From Chitinophaga jiangningensis (GTDB lineage: Bacteria; Bacteroidota; Bacteroidia; Chitinophagales; Chitinophagaceae), in the NCBI RefSeq assembly GCF_900142605.1, contig NZ_FRBL01000004.1, positions 248,001-312,000 of the forward strand: a stretch of DNA of 64,000 bases, given 5' to 3'. Positions within the stretch are counted from its first letter, which is position 1. Each line of letters opens with the position of its first letter. This document shows, one piece after another, positions 1 through 9,290 of this stretch. Under the pieces are notes generated by a model. The model saw only the letters and a list, made by a program, of their open reading frames with translations. It ran no database searches and was not told the origin of the DNA. A program made the translations under genes and the position numbers.

Positions 1-92
1 TTACTGCATATCCAATTCATCAATTATTCGGTTTCTTTGTTATAAAGATAGTAGCAACGATACCATCATTCAAACCCTTCACACCCAACTAT

Positions 93-977
93 ATGAAGCC
101 ATTGTTCCTCCTCCTGCTCCTCTCCCTGCCCTTTGGCAGCTACGCTCAGGCCGACTGGCACGCCAAACTCGCTGCCATTAACCAGCAAATCGATAATGCA
201 TGGGCTACCCGCGACCTCAATGGCATCATGGCGTATTACAACAGCAGGTCCGTGGTAATGCCGGAATACAATCCCACCCTCTATGGCAAAGCTGCCATAG
301 CAACATTTATATCTACCTGGCTGGATTCCGTGAAGCACAGCAACACGACCCACACCATCACCGACCTGCAGGTGCTCAAAAACCATGTGATAGAAATAGG
401 CAACTACACCACCACCCTGCTCTATGGCGACAACGCCCCCTACATCTACCAGGCTAAATACCTGCAGGTATGGGATATCAGCAGTCCCCAACACCTCGTT
501 CTACTGGCACAAATACAGGGTGCCACCAACTACATCGACCGCAAAGTATTTCCCGCCATCACCGTACTACAGAAAGCCATTCCATCTCCCGAAAAAAATA
601 AAATACATAAACTGATTGCTGCACAAAACCAGGTGTTCGAAAACAATGTAAAAACGAGAAATGGCGCTAACATGGCCGGCCTATACGCTACCGACGCCAT
701 TTACATGCCCTACTATGCCAGCGCCATTAAAGGCCTGGATTCCATTAACGCTTATTATGTGATGCACGAGGACCCGGCAGTAGGCATCGACCAGGTGGAA
801 ATCAATATGTCGTCCCTGAAGAACCTGGGCGATTTTGTACTGGTCAACGGCTACTATACCGTGCACTGGAACGCTGGTGGCAACAAAGGTATCGTTAGCG
901 GCAAAAGCATTAACGTATGGCGACGCGAAACAGACGGGAACTACAAAATGTTCCGGCAAATGGTAGTGCACGACTAA
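93..977 (+). CDS. Secreted tandem NTF2-like (DUF4440/SnoaL-type) protein
   Basis: The 294-residue protein starts with a clear Sec signal peptide (basic MK, leucine run, likely cleavage after SYAQA near residue 20). Two NTF2-like halves follow: one opens around residue 26 with KLAAINQQIDNAWATRDLNG and continues with a MPEY segment, the other around residue 170 with KLIAAQNQVFENNV and a matching MPYY segment. This internal duplication is typical of DUF4440/SnoaL-like folds, cone-shaped domains that bind small ligands or act as cyclases and isomerases. No catalytic residues can be assigned, so the function is open. It probably acts in the periplasm or is secreted. The gene is monocistronic; the next gene starts 73 bp downstream with its own promoter-like box. 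Confidence 0.8.
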   Translation: MKPLFLLLLLSLPFGSYAQADWHAKLAAINQQIDNAWATRDLNGIMAYYNSRSVVMPEYNPTLYGKAAIATFISTWLDSVKHSNTTHTITDLQVLKNHVIEIGNYTTTLLYGDNAPYIYQAKYLQVWDISSPQHLVLLAQIQGATNYIDRKVFPAITVLQKAIPSPEKNKIHKLIAAQNQVFENNVKTRNGANMAGLYATDAIYMPYYASAIKGLDSINAYYVMHEDPAVGIDQVEINMSSLKNLGDFVLVNGYYTVHWNAGGNKGIVSGKSINVWRRETDGNYKMFRQMVVHD

Positions 978-1020
978 CATCCACCCATCCATTTTTTAAC
1001 TGGCAGGGGCTTTTTTCCTT

Positions 1021-1028
1021 TATCTTAG
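1021..1028 (+). promoter_or_regulatory. Putative -7 box of the GH95-like gene
   Basis: TATCTTAG resembles the Bacteroidota -7 consensus TAnnTTTG and lies 22 bp before the ATG at 1051. No convincing TTTG -33 box is seen at the right distance. Confidence 0.4.
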
Positions 1029-1050
1029 TTCCGGATCACAAACCTGAACA

Positions 1051-3294
1051 ATGAATATTAAAAAACTGCTGCTGTTACAAACAGCCGCTGTAGCACTTTT
1101 TAGCTCCACCTGCCTGGCGCAGCCTGCGCCGGCGCATAACCTGCAAGCTGATACACTCGCCACCCGCTGGTACGACGCTATGCCACTGGGCAATGGCATG
1201 CTGGGCGCCCTCGTTTGGAAAGAAAAAGGATTACTTAAACTCTCCCTCGACCGGGCCGACCTCTGGGACGACCGCCCCATGCCAGGCATCGATCAATTCA
1301 CTTTTCAGTGGGTAGCCCAAAAAGTAAAAAACAACCAGTACGATTCCGCACAAGCCGCCGGCGATGCGCCCTACGAAGCCAATGCTGCCCCTACTAAAAT
1401 TCCCGGCGCGGCTATTACGTTTCCCCTGGCAGGTTTAGGAGAGATACAAACCAATATCCTGGACATTGCAACGGGCATTAACACCATCCACTTCCGCAAC
1501 GGCGGCGTATTTCAAACCTTCGTGCAGGCGAACGCCGATTATGGACTTTTCATCATCGAAAATGTACCGGCCAACTTCACCCCCACGCTGGTAACACCAG
1601 CCTATACCGGCAATGGCACTACGCAAACTACCAACTCTGTGGACGGACAAAGCCTGCAACGCCTCGGCTACCCCGCAGGGACTATTACCACTTCGGGTAA
1701 TACCATCCGCTACCACCAACCTACGTACAACGGCCAGTATTACGAAGTAGCAGTCAACTGGCAGCGCCTCGGCAACAACCGTCTCGCCGGCAGCTGGACC
1801 ATCACGCATAACGCACCCGCACCAACGGCTGCCATCACGCAGGATTTTATCGATAATGCCCACCGCGCCCATACCGAATGGTGGCAGCGCTACTGGGCAC
1901 AATCCGGCATACAACTACCGGATACGCTGTTGGCAAAACAATATTACCTGGATATGTATAAGTTTGGTGCAGTGGCACGCAAAAACACGCCTCCCATCAC
2001 GCTGCAGGCAGTATGGACGGCCGACAATGGCAAGCTGCCACCCTGGAAAGGGGATATCCACCACGACCTGAACACGGAACTCAGCTACTGGCCCGGCTAC
2101 ACCTCCAACCACCTGGACCTCACCGCCGGCTTCACCAACTGGCTCTGGAACACCCGCGATGAAAATAAACGCTGGACCAAACAATACTTTGGCGTCAACG
2201 GACTCAACGTACCAGGAGTAAGCACCATCTCCGCCAAACCTATGGGCGGCTGGATTCAGTACTCCCTCAGTCCTACCACAGCAGCATGGTTATCGCAACA
2301 TTTCTACTGGCAATGGAAATACAGCAACGATAAAACATTCCTGCTCACCCGTTGCAAACCATGGTTTGATGAAGTAGCCACCTACCTGCGTGCACTTCGT
2401 ATAACCGATCCAGTTAGTGGCAAATTCAAACATCCGCTCAGCTCCTCACCGGAATTCAATGATAACAGCATCCACGCCTGGTTCCCACAGTTCACCAACT
2501 ACGATCTGGCACTGGTACGCTTCTTCTTTGAAAAATATGCGGAAATAAACGCAGCCGCCACTGGCAAAAAAGTGAACGCAACAGAACTGGTGCAGTATCC
2601 CTACTTCAGCACGGATACCACCGGGCTGCTTATAGCACCTGGGCAACAGCTCACCCACTCCCACCGCCACCACAGCCATATGATCGGCATCTATCCTTTG
2701 AAAGTCATTTCCTACACCGACCCGAAGGAAAAAGCCATCATCGATCAATCCCTTACCTGGATGGAGAAAAAAGGTACCCGCCAATGGGTAGGCTATTCCT
2801 TCGCATGGGCCGCCTGCCTGTACGCACAAACCGGTAACGGCGACAGCGCCGTATCCATGCTCCGCAGGTTTGCCTCCAACTTCACAGGCGCCAACAGCTT
2901 CCACCTCAACGGTGATCAGAAAGGCGGACAATACTCCGGATTTACGTATAACCCCTTCACGTTAGAAGGAAACTTCGCCTTCGCTCAAGGCGTACACGAA
3001 CTGCTGCTCCAAACGCATAAGGGCGTCACTACCCTGTTTCCGGCCGTACCGGCCTCCTGGAAAAATGTCAGTTTTAAGCAGTTGAGAAGTGAAGAAGGGT
3101 TACTGTATTCCGCAACGATGCATGATGGAGAGATACAGCAAGTAACGGTAGCAGCTATCCTAAATGGACAAGTAGTGCTTAAATGGCCGTACAGCACTAT
3201 AAAATTTGATAAAAGCCCTAAAATGTATAAACTGAAAGACGGCGAGCTGAGGATGTACCTGCAACCGGGTACTGCGGCGGTGTTTCATCCGTGA
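1051..3294 (+). CDS. Secreted GH95-like glycoside hydrolase
   Basis: The 747-residue protein has a signal peptide (cleavage near SSTCLAQ). The N-terminal domain carries the family hallmark MPLGNGMLGALVW. The (alpha/alpha)6 barrel carries DLNTELSYWP (339-348), SSSPEFND with Glu468, HSHRHHSHMIGIYPL, and LEGNFAFAQGVHELLLQ from residue 638. GH95 enzymes remove alpha-1,2-fucose or alpha-galactose by inversion. In the studied GH95 fucosidase the catalytic set is two Asn in an NxN motif, a general-acid Glu, and an Asp that I place in the DGNFG motif. Here the general-acid position appears kept (Glu468), but NxN reads DLN (Asp339, Asn341) and DGNFG reads EGNFA (Glu639). Fold and family are well supported; substrate and even activity are not. 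The last 19 codons are duplicated downstream in a tandem repeat. Confidence 0.82.
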   Translation: MNIKKLLLLQTAAVALFSSTCLAQPAPAHNLQADTLATRWYDAMPLGNGMLGALVWKEKGLLKLSLDRADLWDDRPMPGIDQFTFQWVAQKVKNNQYDSAQAAGDAPYEANAAPTKIPGAAITFPLAGLGEIQTNILDIATGINTIHFRNGGVFQTFVQANADYGLFIIENVPANFTPTLVTPAYTGNGTTQTTNSVDGQSLQRLGYPAGTITTSGNTIRYHQPTYNGQYYEVAVNWQRLGNNRLAGSWTITHNAPAPTAAITQDFIDNAHRAHTEWWQRYWAQSGIQLPDTLLAKQYYLDMYKFGAVARKNTPPITLQAVWTADNGKLPPWKGDIHHDLNTELSYWPGYTSNHLDLTAGFTNWLWNTRDENKRWTKQYFGVNGLNVPGVSTISAKPMGGWIQYSLSPTTAAWLSQHFYWQWKYSNDKTFLLTRCKPWFDEVATYLRALRITDPVSGKFKHPLSSSPEFNDNSIHAWFPQFTNYDLALVRFFFEKYAEINAAATGKKVNATELVQYPYFSTDTTGLLIAPGQQLTHSHRHHSHMIGIYPLKVISYTDPKEKAIIDQSLTWMEKKGTRQWVGYSFAWAACLYAQTGNGDSAVSMLRRFASNFTGANSFHLNGDQKGGQYSGFTYNPFTLEGNFAFAQGVHELLLQTHKGVTTLFPAVPASWKNVSFKQLRSEEGLLYSATMHDGEIQQVTVAAILNGQVVLKWPYSTIKFDKSPKMYKLKDGELRMYLQPGTAAVFHP

Positions 3295-3850
3295 TATAAT
3301 AGAATGTAAATTTGAATTGATGAGTGCGAAGATAATGGAGGAGATTTAATCGCATAGACGCCTGCCAGGCGTCTCTACTTCGCCTGGCAGGATTTCCAGG
3401 TAATGGCAATATTCATAACCACACTAAGTGCAGAACCCTAAAAGACGGCGAGCTGAGGATGTACCTGCAACCGGGTACTGCGGCGGTGTTTCATCCGTGA
3501 TATAATAGAATGTAAATTTGAATTGATGAGTGCGAAGATAATGGAGGAGATTTAATCGCATAGACGCCTGCCAGGCGTCTCTACTTCGCCTGGCAGGATT
3601 TCCAGGTAATGGCAATATTCATAACCACACTAAGTGCAGAACCCTAAAAGACGGCGAACTGAGGATGTACCTGCACCCGGGTACTGCGGCGGTGCTTCAT
3701 CCGTGATATAATTGAATGTAAATTTGAATCGATTAGTGCGAAGATAATGGAGGAGATTTAATCGCATAGACGCCTGCCAGGCGTCTCTACTTCGCCTGGC
3801 AGGATTTCCAGGTAATGCAATATTCATAACCACACTAAGTGCAGAACTCT
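3235..3850. repeat. Three tandem copies of a 206-bp unit containing the GH95 gene 3' end
   Basis: Unit 1 is 3235-3440, unit 2 3441-3646, unit 3 3647-3850. Units 1 and 2 look identical base for base; unit 3 has several substitutions and a one-base deletion (ggtaatggc to ggtaatgc). Each unit starts inside the last codons of the upstream gene (KDGELRMYLQPG...stop) and runs through the intergenic DNA, including a 19-bp palindrome. The pattern fits duplication by slippage or unequal recombination, with units 1 and 2 the most recent pair. The minus-strand reading frames of 63-67 codons in each unit are repeat artefacts. Confidence 0.93.
3354..3378 (-). repeat. REP-like palindrome, copy 1 (also at 3560-3584 and 3766-3790)
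   Basis: On the minus strand the element reads GTAGAGACGCCT, centre, AGGCGTCTAT, with 9-bp arms around a single centre base. The flanking bases also permit a different hairpin, an 11-bp stem at 3361-3371 and 3381-3391, which excludes the first. The same element sits at the same place in the other two tandem units. Confidence 0.75.
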
Positions 3851-3886
3851 AACTATCTATCAACTTCACATATCCTAAACAGCGGC

Positions 3887-3911
3887 GTAGAGACGCCTCG
3901 CAGGCGTCTAT
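3887..3911 (+). repeat. REP-like palindrome, fourth copy in opposite orientation
   Basis: It reads GTAGAGACGCCT, a variant centre, then AGGCGTCTAT on the plus strand. It shares the GTAGAGACGCCT...AGGCGTCTAT frame with the three copies at 3354-3790 but is inverted and lies outside the 206-bp unit, so it is a separate insertion of the same family. The rest of 3851-4048 shows no gene. Confidence 0.7.
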
Positions 3912-4048
3912 CAAAACACAATCTTCGCTAAAAATCACACAAGCCCTCTAATAATGAAAATGCTTCCGTCCCTATGCCGCGAAACGATAATAGCTATCAA
4001 CTAAGAGTGATCCTCATCTATCTGCTATCAAAAAACAATTGACAGCAA

Positions 4049-4606
4049 TCATGCTTTACGGTCGTGTGTAGTCCAGATCAGGGAAGTTATCAAGTACCCC
4101 AATTCTTCCGCTTTTGCCATAAACCTTTCTCTCACCGATTCAGGTAACTCAGGTGTGCGGGAGAGAAACCAGATGTAATCAAGGTTATCACCTACTACGA
4201 GTGCGTGCTGGTAGTCGTCATCGATATCGATTACGTTATAACCTGCATATATAAACGGAAAGAAGGATACCCTGAATCTTGCTGTAGTTTTATCACCTAC
4301 AAACTTTGCTTTGCCGGTACTTTCCCGCCATTCGCCTGTGGCCTCATCGTAGCCGCGGTTATCTACCAGCACTTCCCCTTTAGGAGTAAGACTATAGGTA
4401 GCGGTTACATTGCTCATATTTCGTTCAAAGCGGTAATCTTTCCGGGCTATCTCATACCAGGTACCCAGGTATCTGGAGAGATCAAAGGGCTGCACGGGAG
4501 TAGCGCCTCGGGGGATGGATACGCTGCGGCCTTTGAGATAAAGCATTACACCGGCGGCAGCTACCGCTGCGGCACTTCCTATAATCAGATTCTTACGCAT
4601 TGTCAT
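4049..4606 (-). CDS. blc: Bacterial lipocalin (Blc family)
   Basis: The 185-residue product has the lipocalin signature RYLGTWYEIAR around residue 45, followed by RFERNMSNVTATYSL and a VDNRGYDEATGEW strand, as in Blc/apolipoprotein D-like proteins. These are eight-stranded barrels that bind lipids or lysophospholipids in envelope maintenance. Unlike E. coli Blc there is no lipobox cysteine; the N terminus is instead a hydrophobic helix (residues 8-24), so membrane anchoring by this helix or an uncleaved signal is more likely. Two in-frame ATGs (4606, 4600) are equally possible. The gene stands alone between two gene groups. Confidence 0.88.
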   Translation of the reverse strand: MTMRKNLIIGSAAAVAAAGVMLYLKGRSVSIPRGATPVQPFDLSRYLGTWYEIARKDYRFERNMSNVTATYSLTPKGEVLVDNRGYDEATGEWRESTGKAKFVGDKTTARFRVSFFPFIYAGYNVIDIDDDYQHALVVGDNLDYIWFLSRTPELPESVRERFMAKAEELGYLITSLIWTTHDRKA

Positions 4607-4697
4607 GGCAAATACCTTTTAGGAATAGCCACCAAAGTAAATGCCAGCCCTGTAAGTAGCGCTGGCATTCAGTTGCAGGATTCTCGTACTGTGTATA

Positions 4698-6923
4698 TTA
4701 ATACCCATATGAGGGCTCAAAGTCAGCCACACCGGTGAGCCTGACAGGCAGCGTGGTGCCATCAGCATTAATGTACTGATACACTTTTCCGGTACGTGTC
4801 AGCACCGGCCAGGAAAAGGATACCAGTGTGGCGTTACGGAACGTCACTTTAGCCAGGGCAACATCATCAAACAAGGTAGGCACTACGGGCTGCCCATCGG
4901 GGCCCAGCAATTGGAACTGCTCACCTTTCATCACGATGTAGCCCGGGCCGGGATCGCCTTGCATAATGGCATTGTAAGCCACCGGAAGCCTAATCAGCCC
5001 CTGTGTGGAGGCAAGGCCTACTTTACTGCGCCCTACTTCCCGGTCGTCCCGCACCAGCAGGAGCCCGTCACCCTCAAAATCAGCATCGTTGCCGGAATAA
5101 TCATATATCACCGGCACAATCATTTTGCCGGTGCTGTCAGTATAACCATATTTGAAAGTGCCATCCTGCTGTGCCCTGATTACCTGGTAGGTTTTATTCT
5201 TCAACGGATGAATCATTTGTTTGGCCATCGGTATCACCATGTTGCCATTAGCATCGATGATCCCTGATTCGTTAGAATCAGTTAACTGCAGCTGGCCAGG
5301 CACTTCTACCTGGTATGCATAGAGACATTTGAGCGGCTGCAGCTTGTTCGTACGGAGGTTATAAAGGGAATAAATCACCGAATCGCCCTGCAACTGCTTC
5401 AATAAATAACCATCCTGACCAATGCAGATAATATCCGTGTAATCTGCCGGCAATAGCTGTTTGTAGGTTTTATCGTATATCCCATACCGGTAGGAAGCAT
5501 CTTCATGGTTCATAATCACCAGGAAATCATCTCCACTGCCGGGCAATTGCGTAATATTCCTGAATGCGGGTTGTATCTGCATTTTCTTATTGGGCACATC
5601 ATACAGTCCGCGTTTGTTATCCTCGCCAGCCACCGTAAACAGGTCCGGCGTTAATTCCTCGATTTCGCTGTAGGCAATGGGTAAGATATTTTCTCCGCTG
5701 ATGCTATATAATCCGTACTGCCCCTGGTGCTCTACTATGGCTTTAGTGCCATCTGAAGTAGGGTCCAGTTCATAAAATGCCGGTGCAGCCGTTTTACCGG
5801 TACGTGGATTGTAAAATCCATCCACCGCCTGTTGCTTCAGCATGAAAATAAGCTGCCGCTGGTTATCCCTGCCAACATATTTCGGTGCTATGGCCGTGTA
5901 ATGTTTATCCAGTAAAGGCCTGCCGGTACTGTCCAGCAACTGGTACATCCCCTCTTCCTGCACAATCATAAACGATTCTATGCAGTGGATTTCGCTTTCG
6001 TACTTAGGCGGCAACACCACTTTTCCGGATGGCAGTATGATCCCGTGCTTTCCATCCTTTACAACACCAATCAATTCCCCGGCATATCTTTCATCATAAG
6101 GGCTATAAATATCTGTGTATACAAAGTCAGCCACTTGTTTACCGGCAGCATCAATCAACCCAAACAGCCCGTTGTGCCTCGCTTTGAGCATACCAGCGCT
6201 GAGCACATCCATGTCCGTATAGTCGGGCCCGTGATATTCCTTTTTGGTATCCAGGTTAATCACTACTTCCTTATCGCCGCGTTTCAGACTACGCACCCAA
6301 TTATCACTGCGCATGTAATAGTGTTCGTGGTCATATTCAAAAGGCAGCAGGGTTTCGTTGTTAAAATTGATGATGCCCCATTTGCCGTTCTTTTTGGCAA
6401 ACAGGTAATCACCTTTCCTGCCACAGCCGCCACAGTAATCGAATCCTTCATAGGCCAGTGGTATGATCAGTCGCTTAGCTTCGAGGTTATAAATACCCCA
6501 CAGCTTACCAGCACGCACATCAAAATTGTTGCCATCGAGGTAGTTGATTTCCTCAAACTGCCAGGGAAACAGTTGCGTCCCCTGTTTGTCTGCCAGGTTT
6601 ACTTTATTTCCTTTTTTTAATTCGAGATATTGGTTCCACTTAGCTTCTACCTGATCGTATTCAGGCTTTACCACTATTCGTTGTTCGGCATCTATCACGC
6701 CCATCTTGCCATTCAGCGCAATCACCTGCAAGGCGTTTGCCTCCTCTTCCCCATTTTTTACTTGGGACAGGATGCGGTCAAATACTTTTTCTCCACGGGT
6801 ATTGATATACCAGCTTTTCCCATCCTGCTCAATCCTTGCGAGGCCACCTACAAAGGCGGAACCCTGTTGTGCCTGCACCGTTGTACACCACAGCAAAGTG
6901 GCAACGATCAAATACTTAATCAT
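4698..6923 (-). CDS. Secreted WG-repeat protein (downstream paralogue)
   Basis: I start at the ATG at 6923 rather than the longer frame at 6974, because it opens a good signal peptide (MIKYLIVATLLWCTTVQAQ). The mature part is built of degenerate WG/beta-hairpin repeats: KWGIINFNNETLLPFEYD, GLFGLIDAAGKQVADFVY, GKHGIILPSGKVVLPPKY, GQYGLYSISGENILPIAY. WG-repeat (KWG) proteins of Bacteroidota are usually extracytoplasmic, with unknown ligands. The start codon overlaps the end of the upstream paralogue by 8 nt, so the two are surely co-transcribed and probably translationally coupled. No catalytic domain is attached. Confidence 0.85.
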   Translation of the reverse strand: MIKYLIVATLLWCTTVQAQQGSAFVGGLARIEQDGKSWYINTRGEKVFDRILSQVKNGEEEANALQVIALNGKMGVIDAEQRIVVKPEYDQVEAKWNQYLELKKGNKVNLADKQGTQLFPWQFEEINYLDGNNFDVRAGKLWGIYNLEAKRLIIPLAYEGFDYCGGCGRKGDYLFAKKNGKWGIINFNNETLLPFEYDHEHYYMRSDNWVRSLKRGDKEVVINLDTKKEYHGPDYTDMDVLSAGMLKARHNGLFGLIDAAGKQVADFVYTDIYSPYDERYAGELIGVVKDGKHGIILPSGKVVLPPKYESEIHCIESFMIVQEEGMYQLLDSTGRPLLDKHYTAIAPKYVGRDNQRQLIFMLKQQAVDGFYNPRTGKTAAPAFYELDPTSDGTKAIVEHQGQYGLYSISGENILPIAYSEIEELTPDLFTVAGEDNKRGLYDVPNKKMQIQPAFRNITQLPGSGDDFLVIMNHEDASYRYGIYDKTYKQLLPADYTDIICIGQDGYLLKQLQGDSVIYSLYNLRTNKLQPLKCLYAYQVEVPGQLQLTDSNESGIIDANGNMVIPMAKQMIHPLKNKTYQVIRAQQDGTFKYGYTDSTGKMIVPVIYDYSGNDADFEGDGLLLVRDDREVGRSKVGLASTQGLIRLPVAYNAIMQGDPGPGYIVMKGEQFQLLGPDGQPVVPTLFDDVALAKVTFRNATLVSFSWPVLTRTGKVYQYINADGTTLPVRLTGVADFEPSYGY

Positions 6924-9222
6924 TATAACCTTTTGATTTTGCGGATGCATAAGGTAATTCCTTACCCTCCCCATCTACATAAAAATATTTATTATCCTTT
7001 TTTACGAGCACCGGAAACCCATCCGCACTATAGCCATTATTGCGGTTTAGTTCATCATATACAGCCGGCAGCATTACTTTTCCGTCTAATCCTATTAATC
7101 CATATTTGTCATCATGGGTTGTTGCCTGGAATAATTTGTGATCCTTATCATAGTACAGTTCGCGGAAGGCAGGGGCAATCACTTCCTTGCCGGTAGAATC
7201 GAGGACGCCTTCCCCTTCACTGGTAGACACTTTGAAATAAGGAATGCCGTAAATACTGGAAATTTGCTTGTACTTCATGGGAATGAACACCGTCCCGTCT
7301 TTTCTCAGCAAGCCTTGCAGCGTATCAGTTTTTACCAGCACCAGGCTACTGTCAAATTGCTTTATATCACTTGCTGTAATGGGGTAAATGATATCTCCTT
7401 TCCGGTTGATAATGCCGTAAGTGGCATTCCTGTTAGCGTCCATTTTACCGGCAATGGCCAGCCCGTTATAGAAATCGCTGACAAAGTCATATTCCTTAAA
7501 CCTGACTTCCTCCCCTTTCATATTGAGAAAGAGATTTTCCTCGGGAACGTTCCACATTTTCAGGAGTCCTTCAGCGTACATAATGTGTTCAGGTTCCTCA
7601 CCTGGTTTCATTAACAGCCTGGAGAAAGAATTTTCTTTAAAGTCCCAGTCTTCCTTTGAATACAGTACAGCCCCACTCTCATCCGTCAGGGTTGTAAGTT
7701 TGCCATTGTCGCGGTATTTGGTTTCAATGATCCGATCCGGCGCTACCGCGGTATAATAACCATAGCGTTGTAAAGGCTTTACAACTTTGCCATTAATATT
7801 TATCATGCTGTATGCGTCCTCTCCTTCCCTTACATTCAGCAACTGTTCATTTTGCCATTCAATCCGTGTATACTTTAGCGGTAATATCATTTTACTGGTG
7901 GGGAGATGGTATAATCCCATCTTGCCATTTGCCGCAATAGCAACATAATCTTTCTTTTGGTTGCCGGCAGCACGGTCCATGTACAGATAGGTGGAATGAT
8001 AGCCATCCAGCAGTTCTTCAAATCCTGTCGGGATGATCGCTGAACCATCCGTACGAAGTAATGCCTGGTCGCCCTTAGCATTTTTAGTAACAACAAATGT
8101 TCCTTTTTGAGATGCATAAAGCGTAATAAAAGGATAATTGCCGGACAAATGCTTTTTACCGGTGCTATCATACAACTCTTTCAACGCGCCTTTTTTGGCG
8201 AGAAAATACGCCGGTTCCGGGGATACCCAGCGTTTCTGCAGGGTGGTAGATGACATCTGCGGTTGTCCGTTGCTGCTATATACCTCTAAGTTATCAAACT
8301 GAACGGGGAGTACCATTGCTCCGGATTTATCCAGCACGCCAAATTTTTGCTCCTGTTTTACTACCAGGAAACTGCCGAAGGGACTTACTTCTGTATAAAC
8401 AAGTGCCGCCAGCACTTTGCCGGTGGAATCAATAATACCTGTTTTACCGTTTTGCGTTACCGCAAATGTGCCGGCCACAGGGCCGCGTTGAACTCGTGTA
8501 TATACGGCAGGTGTAATTTTTTTCCCTGAAAGATCTATCAGGCCGATCTTTCCATTTATTTCATACCCAAACTGCCGGCTGTTTTCTATACCGGGATAAT
8601 GGAAGGAAGTATATTCAGGTGCAGCTACCACTTCACCGCTTTCCTTCGCAAGACCTTTCTTGCCATTGTTGGTTATTTCCACATACGGGCTTACATAGCT
8701 CTTACCAACGTCGGTATAGGCGGGCTCCTGTAATACTTTGCCGGTGGTTAGTTCCACCCAGCCCCAGCGACCATTGCGCTGGATCTTGAGCAGTCGCGCA
8801 TTGAGGGGTTCTATCAGCTGGTACTCATTTTTGCAGATGACGTTGCCCAGTGTATCGATAGCCCCGTATTTACCATTGAGTTTTGTGATAACGTAGCAGT
8901 AGTTGTTGGAGGGGTCGTATTCATCGTCTTCATCGGCCAGCCTCACTTCATCGAAAGTAAAGGGGGCGATAATTTTGCCGTTGTAGTTAATAGCGCCGTA
9001 GGCATTATCTTTAATACCTACTACCGTATGAAAGTAGCCCTGGTTTTCGATTTTATCGATGGTAACCAGTCCGGACCTGTGCAGCAGCACTTTGCGGTTA
9101 TTAATTTTCACATCGGCAAACAGGCCGTCAAAACGATCAAGATAGGCGGCATTGGTAATTTGCTGGGCCTGGGTAAGCGCAGCAGGGAACAGCAATGGCA
9201 GGATCAACTTCAGGTATTTCAT
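6916..9222 (-). CDS. Secreted WG-repeat protein (upstream paralogue)
   Basis: The 768-residue protein has a signal peptide (MKYLKLILPLLFPAALTQAQQ). WG-type repeats run its whole length: GAINYNGKIIAPFTFD, KYGAIDTLGNVICKNEY, GKKGLAKESGEVVAAPEY, GKIGLIDLSGKKITPAVY, KYGLIGLDGKVMLPAVYD. It resembles the following gene in length, architecture and repeat style, so the pair probably arose by duplication. It is the first gene of the two-gene unit. Both are probably periplasmic or surface-exposed. The function is unknown; a beta-propeller or solenoid-like binding scaffold is an inference from the family. Confidence 0.85.
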   Translation of the reverse strand: MKYLKLILPLLFPAALTQAQQITNAAYLDRFDGLFADVKINNRKVLLHRSGLVTIDKIENQGYFHTVVGIKDNAYGAINYNGKIIAPFTFDEVRLADEDDEYDPSNNYCYVITKLNGKYGAIDTLGNVICKNEYQLIEPLNARLLKIQRNGRWGWVELTTGKVLQEPAYTDVGKSYVSPYVEITNNGKKGLAKESGEVVAAPEYTSFHYPGIENSRQFGYEINGKIGLIDLSGKKITPAVYTRVQRGPVAGTFAVTQNGKTGIIDSTGKVLAALVYTEVSPFGSFLVVKQEQKFGVLDKSGAMVLPVQFDNLEVYSSNGQPQMSSTTLQKRWVSPEPAYFLAKKGALKELYDSTGKKHLSGNYPFITLYASQKGTFVVTKNAKGDQALLRTDGSAIIPTGFEELLDGYHSTYLYMDRAAGNQKKDYVAIAANGKMGLYHLPTSKMILPLKYTRIEWQNEQLLNVREGEDAYSMININGKVVKPLQRYGYYTAVAPDRIIETKYRDNGKLTTLTDESGAVLYSKEDWDFKENSFSRLLMKPGEEPEHIMYAEGLLKMWNVPEENLFLNMKGEEVRFKEYDFVSDFYNGLAIAGKMDANRNATYGIINRKGDIIYPITASDIKQFDSSLVLVKTDTLQGLLRKDGTVFIPMKYKQISSIYGIPYFKVSTSEGEGVLDSTGKEVIAPAFRELYYDKDHKLFQATTHDDKYGLIGLDGKVMLPAVYDELNRNNGYSADGFPVLVKKDNKYFYVDGEGKELPYASAKSKGYND

Positions 9223-9290
9223 GAATTACACAGAATATTGGTGCGAAAAATGCAAATATGCTGCGTAATTCATGAAACACCAAGTAATAA

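Noticed and set aside
3218..3833. Three similar 63-67-residue minus-strand frames
   Set aside because: They follow the 206-bp repeat exactly, include the antisense of the GH95 gene end, and differ only where the repeats differ. They are repeat artefacts.
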